Of a stretch of 5,731 nt of DNA, positions 1 to 5,731 are shown one piece after another. A model generated the notes under the pieces. The model ran no database searches. It was not told the DNA's origin and worked only from the letters and a program-made list of their open reading frames with translations. The position numbers and the translations under genes are program-made. Every line of letters begins with the position of its first letter. Positions within the stretch are counted from its first letter, which is position 1. The stretch is from Mollicutes bacterium (GTDB taxonomy: Bacteria; Bacillota_I; Bacilli_A; Izemoplasmatales; Izemoplasmataceae): contig PUMO01000029.1 of NCBI GenBank assembly GCA_003551405.1, positions 1-5,731 on the forward strand. Reading direction: 5' to 3'.

Positions 1-1294
1 CCTCGCCGGCACCGACCGCACCGACGGCGACCAGGCCGTGCGGCCCGGCGGTGATGGCGCTCAGCGAGGTGTGCCCATCGCCGGAGAAGGTCCCGTCCTC
101 GTCGGCCAGCCGGGTCCAGGTGAGACCGTCGGGTGAGGTCCACACCGTGCCGATGAACCGCATGTCGAGCGGATCCTCCCAGCCGAGGACCCGGGTGCCG
201 ACGGCGATCAGGGCCCGGTCGGTGGCGACCACGTCGCTGATCGTGGCGTCGTCGTCGACACCGAACACCTCGTCGTCGTGGGCCACCCGCTGCCAGGTGG
301 CGCCGTCAGGCGAGGTCCATACCGCCGCGGGTGACCACTTGGGCTCATCGAGGTGGTGGGAGGTCGTGGTGCCCACCGCGACCAGCCCTGCTCCGCCGGT
401 GGTCACCCCGTTGATCCCGGGCATGCCGGTGCCACCGAACACCTCGTCGTCATGGGGGATCCGGACCAGACCCTCCGCCGCGCTGCCGCGCCACACGGTG
501 GCGACCCACCGCTGGCCATCGGGCCCGTCGGTGGTGCCCGCGGCGACCACCTGGCCGTCGTGGACAGCCACCGCGGACAGCCAGCCCCAGGAGGCCGCGT
601 CCTCCTCCGGGGTGAGCGCGATCGGGGCCCACTCCACTGCATCGACCGAGCCCCAGGCGGCGAGGTACTCGGGGGCATCCGTCGGCCCGCCGCGCTCCAT
701 GCCGACCGCGACCAACCCGTCGTCGGTGTCCACGATCGCCTGCAGGTACAGGCCGGTCGCGCCCCGCTCCCGCGGGTCGTCCACCTCGACACGGGTCCAC
801 GCCAGGCCATCCTCCGACAACCACGCGAGTGCGACCGACGCCTCATCCCGCGCCTCGAAGCCGACGACGACCAGCCCGGGCCCGCCCGTGGTGACCGCAC
901 TGGCTGCTGTGATCCGGCCCCTGCCGACCGACCCGAACACCTCGTCGTCATGGGGGACCCGGCTCCAGGTCGTCCCGTCCTCAGACGTCCACACCGCCGC
1001 GACCGTGCCGTCCTCTCCGAAGCGACCCTGTCCGTGGGCGCCCACGGCCACGTAGCCCGGTCCGCCGACCACCACGTCGGAGATACCGACGCTCTCCTGC
1101 TCGGGGGTCCCGAACACCCCGTCGGGATCCTCGACCCGGGCCCACGACGACCCGTCCACCAGCACCTCGGCGGTGGGATCGACCCCGCCGCAGCCTGCGA
1201 GCCCGGACAGGCCGAGGATGAGCAGCACGAGGGCGGCCGCCATCCCCCGCTGCCAGGACCGCGGGCCCGCGGTAGCGACACCGGACCGCACCAT
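1..1294 (-). CDS. Secreted lipoprotein with repeated beta-propeller (BNR/sialidase-like) blades, 3' end cut by window edge
   Basis: This minus-strand frame is open from an ATG at 1294 to the left edge, giving 431 codons with no stop, so the C-terminus is missing. Residues 1-35 form a lipoprotein signal: an Arg-containing n-region, a hydrophobic stretch (about 19-33, AALVLLILGLSGL) and the lipobox LAGC, with Cys35 (codon 1192-1190) as the predicted lipidated residue. The protein should therefore sit on the outer face of the cell membrane. The rest is about seven units of 50-60 residues, starting near 71, 128, 182, 238, 292, 350 and 408. Each has a strand like GGPGLVAVG, then AVWTSPDG.TW.RV, and often ends in HDDEVFG (115-121, 281-287, 339-345). 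Residues 45-62 look like a lone last strand that could close the ring with the missing C-terminus. This is typical of beta-propeller folds of the BNR/sialidase-like type, but I see no catalytic residues and infer binding or scaffolding rather than enzyme activity. The Shine-Dalgarno match is weak (GGCGGG). An in-frame GTG at 1399 is possible but would bury the signal peptide. An internal ATG at codon 18 would lose the n-region Arg residues. Confidence 0.87.
   Translation of the reverse strand, partial: MVRSGVATAGPRSWQRGMAAALVLLILGLSGLAGCGGVDPTAEVLVDGSSWARVEDPDGVFGTPEQESVGISDVVVGGPGYVAVGAHGQGRFGEDGTVAAVWTSEDGTTWSRVPHDDEVFGSVGRGRITAASAVTTGGPGLVVVGFEARDEASVALAWLSEDGLAWTRVEVDDPRERGATGLYLQAIVDTDDGLVAVGMERGGPTDAPEYLAAWGSVDAVEWAPIALTPEEDAASWGWLSAVAVHDGQVVAAGTTDGPDGQRWVATVWRGSAAEGLVRIPHDDEVFGGTGMPGINGVTTGGAGLVAVGTTTSHHLDEPKWSPAAVWTSPDGATWQRVAHDDEVFGVDDDATISDVVATDRALIAVGTRVLGWEDPLDMRFIGTVWTSPDGLTWTRLADEDGTFSGDGHTSLSAITAGPHGLVAVGAVGAGE
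435..459. repeat. 25-bp exact direct repeat, copy A (encodes a propeller motif)
   Basis: The 25 bases here recur exactly at 933-957, 498 bp (166 codons) away and in the same reading frame. On the minus strand they encode the core of PHDDEVFG. A shorter diverged copy lies at 261-282, 58 codons from this one. The repeat is part of the propeller gene and marks equivalent positions in separate blades. It is not an independent element. Confidence 0.85.
933..957. repeat. 25-bp exact direct repeat, copy B (encodes a propeller motif)
   Basis: This is the second exact copy of the 435-459 sequence, encoding PHDDEVFG of the first full blade (residues 114-121 of the lipoprotein). Identity at synonymous positions suggests either recent blade duplication or gene conversion, or simply strong codon bias at a constrained motif. 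Sequence alone does not decide between these. Confidence 0.85.
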
Positions 1295-1365
1295 CCGTCT
1301 ACCCGCCTGTGGGGCGTCCTTCGACGGTGCCGCGGGACCGTCCTCGTCGCAAGAGGCCGACGCCC

Positions 1366-1384
1366 CGACCTCGTGGCGAGGTCG
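1366..1384. promoter_or_regulatory. Perfect 8+8 bp palindrome, candidate operator
   Basis: The sequence CGACCTCG-TGG-CGAGGTCG is a perfect inverted repeat with a 3-bp centre. It lies 72 bp upstream of the lipoprotein start and 210 bp upstream of the membrane-protein start. Its size and symmetry suit a dimeric DNA-binding protein. SARP-type proteins usually bind direct repeats, so if this is an operator it may serve another regulator. It could also be a chance hairpin in GC-rich DNA. Confidence 0.35.
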
Positions 1385-1558
1385 CGCTTCGCTGACCACC
1401 CGCGGGGCGCCACCGCCGACGGCTCCGTGACCGGCGCGCGGCCACGTCGGTGGCCCAGTGCGGTGCGACGGGGGAGGGGCGACCGGCCCTGGCCACACCG
1501 CCGCGGGGTCGCCAGGCTGACGGGAACCCTGCGGCCGGTCGAAGGGCGCTGCACGCCT

Positions 1559-1578
1559 GGCCGGCGCAGCCTCCGGCC
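1559..1578 (+). other. Hairpin just upstream of a ribosome binding site
   Basis: GGCCGG (1559-1564) pairs with CCGGCC (1573-1578) across an 8-base loop. The stem ends 3 bases before the GAAGGAG Shine-Dalgarno of the membrane-protein gene. If it lies in the mRNA leader it could affect ribosome access. Such short GC stems are common at this base composition, so function is unproven. Confidence 0.3.
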
Positions 1579-1581
1579 GAC

Positions 1582-1588
1582 GAAGGAG
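1582..1588 (+). promoter_or_regulatory. Ribosome binding site deciding the GTG 1594 start
   Basis: GAAGGAG is a strong Shine-Dalgarno sequence 5 bases before GTG at 1594. It is the main reason for choosing this start over ATG 1699, which has a weaker GGGGGAG at 1684-1690 with 8-base spacing. Confidence 0.7.
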
Positions 1589-1593
1589 CACCC

Positions 1594-2106
1594 GTGAGCG
1601 TCCGGCCTCACCCCGATCTCGCCGCAGCCCCCGTCGGGCGAGCCGACGGCCTTGCTGCCGCCTCGGCTGACGACGGGACAGCCGGGGGAGCGGGCCCGAT
1701 GACGCCGCTGCGCCGCCTTGGTCGGTTCGCGGTCCGGGTGTGCGTGCTCTACACCGTGCTGACGGTGACCAGCAGCGTGCTCGCCGTGGTGCAGGGGCAG
1801 GAGACCGACACCCACGTGCACCTGCTGGCGCGACTGGCCTTCGTGCTGATCGGCCTCGGGGCCTTCGAGCTGGTGGACGAGCTCAGGCGGCGCGCCACCC
1901 ACGCGCCGCGCTGGCTCCTGGCGGTCGCGGGCTACCTCGTCGCCGTCGTGGCGATCATGGCCGGTCTGTGGGTCTTCGCAGCGACGGGCGGTGAGCTGCA
2001 TCCCAACGCTTACCGGGATGCGTTCTGGAACTTCACCGCGGTGGGGCTCGTCGTGGTCGTCGCCGTCGCTGTCCGGGACCTCATCGCCGCTCGCCGGCGG
2101 CGATGA
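1594..2106 (+). CDS. Four-helix integral membrane protein of unknown function
   Basis: The 170-residue product starts at GTG 1594 and ends at TGA 2104-2106. Residues 1-35 are Ala/Gly/Asp-rich and probably disordered. Four hydrophobic helices follow, at about 46-67, 77-95, 107-130 and 144-164. Charges follow the positive-inside rule: Arg-rich segments at 40-48, 98-106 and the RRRR C-terminus lie on the cytoplasmic side. The two short outer loops hold QGQETDTHVH (68-77) and ELHPNAYRDAFWNFT (134-148). I see no enzyme motif or transporter signature. The outer-loop pattern AYRD.F.NFT and the overall layout resemble, from memory, small conserved four-helix proteins such as those grouped as DUF6608, but I hold that link weakly. 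The gene lies 33 bp before the regulator on the same strand and is probably co-transcribed with it, so a role in signalling to the regulator is possible but only inferred. ATG 1699, which gives 135 residues starting just before helix 1, is a real alternative start. Confidence 0.82.
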   Translation: MSVRPHPDLAAAPVGRADGLAAASADDGTAGGAGPMTPLRRLGRFAVRVCVLYTVLTVTSSVLAVVQGQETDTHVHLLARLAFVLIGLGAFELVDELRRRATHAPRWLLAVAGYLVAVVAIMAGLWVFAATGGELHPNAYRDAFWNFTAVGLVVVVAVAVRDLIAARRRR

Positions 2107-2128
2107 CGTCGGTCGCCGCCATCGGCCC

Positions 2129-2133
2129 GGAGG
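2129..2133 (+). promoter_or_regulatory. Ribosome binding site of the regulator gene
   Basis: GGAGG lies 6 bases before GTG 2140, in the 33-bp gap after the membrane-protein gene. It supports the GTG start, whose product begins MEFGILGPLRV, the usual opening of AfsR/SARP-family proteins. Confidence 0.75.
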
Positions 2134-2139
2134 TCGCCA

Positions 2140-5100
2140 GTGGAGTTCGGCATCCTCGGTCCTCTCCGCGTCGCGGGTCGTGACGGGCTGATCCGCGTGC
2201 CCGGCGGTCGCCAGGGCGAGCTCCTGGCGTTGCTGGTGATCGGTGCCGGTCGGTCGGTGCCGGCCGAGCGGCTCGTCGACCAGCTGTGGGGCGAGGATCT
2301 GCCGGCCAACCCGGCGAACGCGCTCCAGCAGCACGTGTTCGGGCTGCGGCGCCTGCTCGACCCGGCGGCCCGCGGTGACGTGCTGCTGACCCGCGACGGC
2401 GGGTACCAGCTCGCCGTGCCCGACGACGCGGTGGACGCGCGCCGCTTCGAGCAGCTCCTCCGCAGCGGATCGGCTGCGGCGGCCAGCGGCGCGCCCCACG
2501 AGGCGGTCACGATCCTGGGCGAGGCCCTCGCGCTGTGGCGCGGCGATGCGCTCCAGGGCCTGGACCGACCCTGGGCCCGGACCGAGGCCCAGCGGCTGGA
2601 GGAGCTGCGGCTGGTGGCCACCGAGGAGCGGATCGCGGCCGACCTCGTGCTCGGCCGGCACGCGGGGATGGTGCCTGAGCTCGAGACGCTGGTCGCGGCC
2701 CATCCCCTCCGCGAGCGGCTGCGCGGCCAGCTGATGGTCGCCCTCGCCGGCAGCGGTCGGCAGGCCGATGCGCTGCAGGTCTACACCGACACCCGCGAGC
2801 TCCTGGCCGAGGAGCTCGGCGTCGACCCCTCCCGGCAGCTGCAGGCCATCCACGCCGACGTCCTTGCCCAGCGGATCGTGGGACCCGCCGGGGACCGCAC
2901 CGCCGGTCCTGCGACCGCCCCCTCGGCCAGCGACACCGACGAGGTGGCAGCAGCGCCCATCGCTGCTCAGGGATCGGCGTCCCAGGACGTCGCGGTCGCC
3001 ACGCCCGGTGCTCCTCGCCCGCTGCCGGTGCCACCGGGTCGCTTCCTGGGCCGTGACGAGGAGCTCGAGCGCCTCACCCGGCTGCTGGAGGACGAGCGCC
3101 TGCTGACGCTGACCGGACCGGGTGGCGCTGGCAAGACCCGGTTGGCGATCGAGCTCGCGAGAGGCCTGCGGTCCGGGTCCGCCCACCGGGAGGTCCACCT
3201 GGTGGAGCTCACACCGGTCACCGACCCGGACGCCGTCGCCTCCACGGTGGCTGCCGCGCTGGGCGTCGCTGACCACCGGGGGCTGCGCGCGACGGACGCC
3301 GTGCTGGCGGCGTTCGAGGAGCGTCAGGCGCTGGTCGTGCTCGACAACGTCGAGCAGGTCGTGGGCGCCGTGGCGGCGTTCGCCGAGCAGGTCGTCGCCG
3401 CCTGCCCGCAGGTCCAGCTCCTGGTGACCAGCCGGGAGCCGCTCGGCGTGGCCGGCGAGCTGGTGTGGCCCGTGCCCCCGTTGGCGGTCCCACCGGCCAC
3501 GACCGCCAGCGGACAGCCGCTGTCGGCCAGCGAGGTGGAGCGGCACGCCGCGGTGCAGCTGTTCCTCGACCGGGTGCGCGCCGTGGCCCCGGACCTCGAG
3601 GTGTCCGCCAGCGACCTGGGCGGCGTGGCCAGGATCGTGCGGGACCTCGACGGGCTGCCGCTCGCGATCGAGCTGGCAGCCGCCCGTGCTCGCGTGCTGT
3701 CGGTGCCGGAGATCGCCGACCGGCTGCACGATCGCCTCGGGTTGCTCGCCGGAGGCCGTCGCACCGGTCCGGCCCGCCACCGCACGCTGCGGGCCACGCT
3801 CGACTGGAGCTACGAGCCGCTCACCGACGCCGAGCGGCGGGCCTTCGAGGCGGCAGCGGTCCCCGTGGCGCCGTTCACGACGGAGCTGCTCGCGCCACTG
3901 CTGGAGGCGGCCGGGTGCGACCTCGATGTGCTCGAGGCCGTGACGATGCTGTGCGACCGCTCCCTGCTCGCGGTCCACGAGCGCGGCACCCCGAGCCGCT
4001 ACCGCATGCTCGAGACGCTCCGGGAGTTCGCCGTCGCCAAGCTCAGCGAGCGGGGCGGCGAGCCGGCGGTCCGTGACGCGCACGCCGAGGCGGTCGAGGC
4101 GGCGGTCCTGGCCGCCGATCGGACCACCATCGAGCGGTGGGCGGCGGACATCGACGAGCAGCGCCGGTGGCTGCCGGAGGCCCGTGCGGCCCTGCGGTGG
4201 CGGTTGGACCGGGGCCACCGGCGTGGGGTGCAACGTCTGGCCGCCGGGCTCGGGTGGCTGTGGCTGCTCGCCGCGATGGCGCCCGAGGGGTTGCGCTGGT
4301 TGACCGCCGGGCTCGGACCGATCGGCTCGATCGATGTGGAGGACGTGGAACCCGGAGCCGTGGTGTGGGCCGGCTTCCTGCGGCTCAACGAGGCACCTGA
4401 GGACGACGGTCTGCGGTGGGCCCAGCTCGCTGCCGAGGCTGCCACCGACCCGGTCCTGCGGGCGATGGCCGGCGCGCTGGTGTGGATCTACCGATCGATG
4501 GAGGACGGGCACGCTGCGGTCGCCACGGCGGACGCCGAGGTGGCTGCCCCCAGCGGCGAGGCGGGCTGGGCGGAGGGGCTGGGGTGGCTCGGACGCGCGC
4601 AGATGCTCGCCCTGACCGGTGATGCGGCACGGGGCAGTCGGGCGCTCGCCGATGCGGAGCGCCTGCTCGTCGACAACGGTGCCTGGTTCGGCATCTGGGC
4701 CAACGTCGCGCTGGCCTACCTCCAGCAGCTTCGCGGCGACCGGGCTGCGGTCGAGCGGGTGGTGGAGCGCGGGTTGGCGGCCAGCGAGCAGCGTGACCTG
4801 CCGGAGCTCGCGATCGAGCTGGGCTGCACCTGGGCGATGGTGCAGGCGGCGGGTGGGGAGCTCGAGGCTGCCGAGCGAGAGCTCACCGCGGCCGCGGCCC
4901 ACGCGGCCCGCACCGGCGTGGCGATGTCCCGGGCGCTGGTGGCCACCACCCGCGGCTACCTGGTCTGGTCCCGGGGCGAGGCTCGGACGGCGATCGATCA
5001 CCTCGAGTCGGCCCTCGAGCTACACGACCGTCTCGGCAACCACTTCGGTGAGCCCTTCGTCCGGTGGCTGCTCGGCTGCTGCCTCCTCGACGACGGCGAG

Positions 5101-5583
5101 GTGGTCGCGGCGGCCGAGGCCCACCACGCCGCCTACCGGTCCGCGCAGGAACGGGGGGAGGGCGACGTCGTGGCAGCCGCGCTGGAGGGTCTGGCCGCGG
5201 TCTGCGTCGCGCTGGCCGGGGACGATCGGGGCACCTCGGCGGGGCCGGCGCCCGGGTCTTCCGCGGGGGTGGGAGCGGAGGTGGCGATCCAGGGCCGGCG
5301 GCTGGCCGTCGAGCTGCACGCCGTGGCCCGCCAGCGACGCGATGAGCTGCGGATCACCGCACCGCTGCTGACCAGGTCGGTCATCGAGCGGGTCGAGGAC
5401 GCGCTGAGCAGCCGGGCAGCGATCGCCGACGACCTCCTAGCCGACGACCTCCCGGCCGAGGCCCTGCCGGACCGCCAGCCGGCGGCCAGCGAGGTCGAGC
5501 TCGACGACCTCGTCCAGACCGCGGTCCGCGTCGTCCGTTCCTGCGGCGACGCCGCCAGCTCAGGCCAACCCCCTAACCGCTGA
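2140..5583 (+). CDS. AfsR/SARP-family transcriptional regulator with BTAD, STAND (NB-ARC) ATPase and TPR-like domains
   Basis: The 1147-residue cytoplasmic protein is predicted to switch on transcription in an ATP-dependent way. Residues 1-95 form an OmpR/PhoB-like winged helix (MEFGILGPLRV opening, ANALQQHVFGLRRLL in the recognition-helix region, DGGYQL at its end). Residues about 98-244 are the bacterial transcriptional activation domain, ending in the typical ELGVDPSRQLQAIHADVLAQ. An Ala/Pro/Thr-rich linker (about 246-298) leads to the ATPase: FLGRDEEL (302-309), Walker A TGPGGAGKT (325-333, Lys332), Walker B LVVLDNVE (398-405, Asp402), sensor LLVTSREPLG (427-436) and GLPLAIELAAAR (505-516). 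A second winged helix follows (about 547-635: RTLRATLDWSYEPL, then YRMLETLREFA). Residues about 650-1025 are Ala/Leu-rich helical repeats of TPR type, likely the signal-sensing part. A degenerate terminal helix region (1049-1095) and an acidic tail complete it. All ATPase motifs are intact and there is no frameshift. No TTA leucine codon is present, so control by a rare Leu tRNA, as in Streptomyces, is not indicated. Family members control secondary metabolism or development; the targets here are unknown. Confidence 0.95.
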   Translation: MEFGILGPLRVAGRDGLIRVPGGRQGELLALLVIGAGRSVPAERLVDQLWGEDLPANPANALQQHVFGLRRLLDPAARGDVLLTRDGGYQLAVPDDAVDARRFEQLLRSGSAAAASGAPHEAVTILGEALALWRGDALQGLDRPWARTEAQRLEELRLVATEERIAADLVLGRHAGMVPELETLVAAHPLRERLRGQLMVALAGSGRQADALQVYTDTRELLAEELGVDPSRQLQAIHADVLAQRIVGPAGDRTAGPATAPSASDTDEVAAAPIAAQGSASQDVAVATPGAPRPLPVPPGRFLGRDEELERLTRLLEDERLLTLTGPGGAGKTRLAIELARGLRSGSAHREVHLVELTPVTDPDAVASTVAAALGVADHRGLRATDAVLAAFEERQALVVLDNVEQVVGAVAAFAEQVVAACPQVQLLVTSREPLGVAGELVWPVPPLAVPPATTASGQPLSASEVERHAAVQLFLDRVRAVAPDLEVSASDLGGVARIVRDLDGLPLAIELAAARARVLSVPEIADRLHDRLGLLAGGRRTGPARHRTLRATLDWSYEPLTDAERRAFEAAAVPVAPFTTELLAPLLEAAGCDLDVLEAVTMLCDRSLLAVHERGTPSRYRMLETLREFAVAKLSERGGEPAVRDAHAEAVEAAVLAADRTTIERWAADIDEQRRWLPEARAALRWRLDRGHRRGVQRLAAGLGWLWLLAAMAPEGLRWLTAGLGPIGSIDVEDVEPGAVVWAGFLRLNEAPEDDGLRWAQLAAEAATDPVLRAMAGALVWIYRSMEDGHAAVATADAEVAAPSGEAGWAEGLGWLGRAQMLALTGDAARGSRALADAERLLVDNGAWFGIWANVALAYLQQLRGDRAAVERVVERGLAASEQRDLPELAIELGCTWAMVQAAGGELEAAERELTAAAAHAARTGVAMSRALVATTRGYLVWSRGEARTAIDHLESALELHDRLGNHFGEPFVRWLLGCCLLDDGEVVAAAEAHHAAYRSAQERGEGDVVAAALEGLAAVCVALAGDDRGTSAGPAPGSSAGVGAEVAIQGRRLAVELHAVARQRRDELRITAPLLTRSVIERVEDALSSRAAIADDLLADDLPAEALPDRQPAASEVELDDLVQTAVRVVRSCGDAASSGQPPNR
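5425..5469 (+). repeat. Three tandem 15-bp units in the regulator's acidic tail
   Basis: Units at 5425-5439, 5440-5454 and 5455-5469 encode ADDLL-ADDLP-AEALP (residues 1096-1110). The first two differ at 2 of 15 bases and the third is more diverged. They look like a small in-frame tandem duplication in a poorly constrained C-terminal tail, and they include CTA, an uncommon Leu codon for this gene. Confidence 0.7.
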
Positions 5584-5731
5584 CCACGTGGCACCGCCGC
5601 CGGGTCGAGGTGGAGTAGGGGTTCGGCGCCTGCAGGCACGGCCGGACATCGCCGACACTGCGTGACAGGGCCGACGGCCCCCACCGCCAGGAGGCGGTGC
5701 CACGGGACGACACGACCACCGGCCGGGGGGC
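5584..5731. other. Non-coding tail with nested inverted repeats
   Basis: I see no convincing gene in the 148 bp after the regulator. The region holds a 10-bp palindrome GCCTGCAGGC (5628-5637), a GGGCC-GAC-GGCCC hairpin (5668-5680) and a hairpin at 5682-5699. A perfect 12-bp inverted repeat also joins 5587-5598 with 5693-5704. The right arm of that long-range pair overlaps the 3' arm of the 5682-5699 hairpin, so the two pairings exclude each other. Confidence 0.55.
5668..5699 (+). terminator. Possible transcription terminator (tandem GC hairpins, no U-tract)
   Basis: Two adjacent stems, GGGCC-GAC-GGCCC (5668-5680) and CACCGCC-AGGA-GGCGGTG (5682-5699), lie 85-116 bases after the regulator stop. 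Their position suits transcript termination. No run of T follows, so they do not match a classic intrinsic terminator, although hairpins without a U-tract are often proposed as terminators in actinomycetes. Confidence 0.35.

Larger units (their letters stand above)
1295..1593. promoter_or_regulatory. Divergent intergenic control region
   Basis: These 299 bp separate the start of the minus-strand lipoprotein from the start of the plus-strand membrane protein, so promoters for both directions should lie here. Frames run open through it only because stop codons are rare in such GC-rich DNA, and they read as low-complexity Arg/Pro/Gly sequence without a good start site. I find no clear -10/-35 pair in either direction. 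Visible structure includes a perfect dyad at 1366-1384, a 7-bp inverted repeat (1478-1484 with 1507-1513) enclosing a smaller GGCC/GGCC pair, and a hairpin at 1559-1578 next to the downstream ribosome binding site. Confidence 0.6.

Noticed and set aside
1522..1550. GGGAACC followed by GTC, resembling an ECF sigma-factor promoter
   Set aside because: The spacing between the GGAAC and GTC elements is only about 10 bp, too short for that promoter class, and no better -10 match lies at the right distance.
51..1597. Two plus-strand open frames (51-1055 and 353-1597)
   Set aside because: Both are antisense to the propeller lipoprotein. Their apparent repeats (such as NTSSSWG) are the reverse reading of the HDDEVFG codons.
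403..5001. A 1532-codon open frame on the minus strand, antisense to the regulator, the membrane gene and part of the lipoprotein region
   Set aside because: The translation is low-complexity Arg/Gln/His/Pro/Gly with no domain. It crosses genes on both strands that have clear family motifs, and it arises from the scarcity of stop codons in high-GC DNA.
5494..5505. Perfect 12-bp palindrome GTCGAGCTCGAC
   Set aside because: It lies inside the regulator's coding sequence and is explained by GAG/GAC/CTC codons for an acidic/leucine stretch.
5611..5640. GGGGTTCGGCGCC, resembling a tRNA T-loop
   Set aside because: No acceptor stem, D-arm or anticodon arm can be assembled around it on either strand.
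5574..5731. A minus-strand open frame from the right edge to a stop near 5574, possibly the end of a convergent gene
   Set aside because: It is only about 50 residues, has no recognisable motif, is rich in Arg/Ser/Pro, and would overlap the regulator's last codons. It cannot be supported without more sequence.

Overview
The window is very GC-rich DNA with a strong third-position G/C bias in its genes, GTG starts and Shine-Dalgarno sites. It encodes a large AfsR/SARP-type regulator and a lipoprotein with a repeated 'WTSPDG.TW' propeller motif. Together these point to a high-GC actinomycete (Actinomycetota). The genus cannot be fixed from sequence alone. I see no rRNA, tRNA, CRISPR array, insertion sequence or phage gene.

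Layout. (1) From the left edge to 1294, on the minus strand, lies a 3'-truncated gene for a secreted lipoprotein built from repeated beta-propeller blades. The window edge cuts it before any stop codon. (2) 1295-1593 is a divergent intergenic region with no convincing gene. It holds an 8+8 bp palindrome and several GC-rich hairpins. (3) 1594-2106, on the plus strand, encodes a small four-helix membrane protein of unknown function. (4) After a 33-bp gap, 2140-5583 on the plus strand encodes an 1147-residue regulator. Its order is OmpR-like winged helix, BTAD, STAND/NB-ARC ATPase, winged helix, then TPR-like helical repeats. (5) 5584-5731 is a non-coding tail with tandem GC hairpins and a 12-bp inverted repeat that could form alternative structures.

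How the parts may work together. The membrane protein and the regulator share a strand and are closely spaced, so they are probably co-transcribed. The lipoprotein is divergent from them across a roughly 300-bp shared control region. A reasonable but unproven reading is that the regulator controls its own operon, the divergent lipoprotein, or both, through the intergenic palindrome. Regulators of this family act as ATP-dependent switches that activate transcription. The signal and targets cannot be read from this window. I find no clear evidence of a new defence or mobile system. The most notable points are the conserved-looking arrangement, the modular propeller and the regulatory structures.
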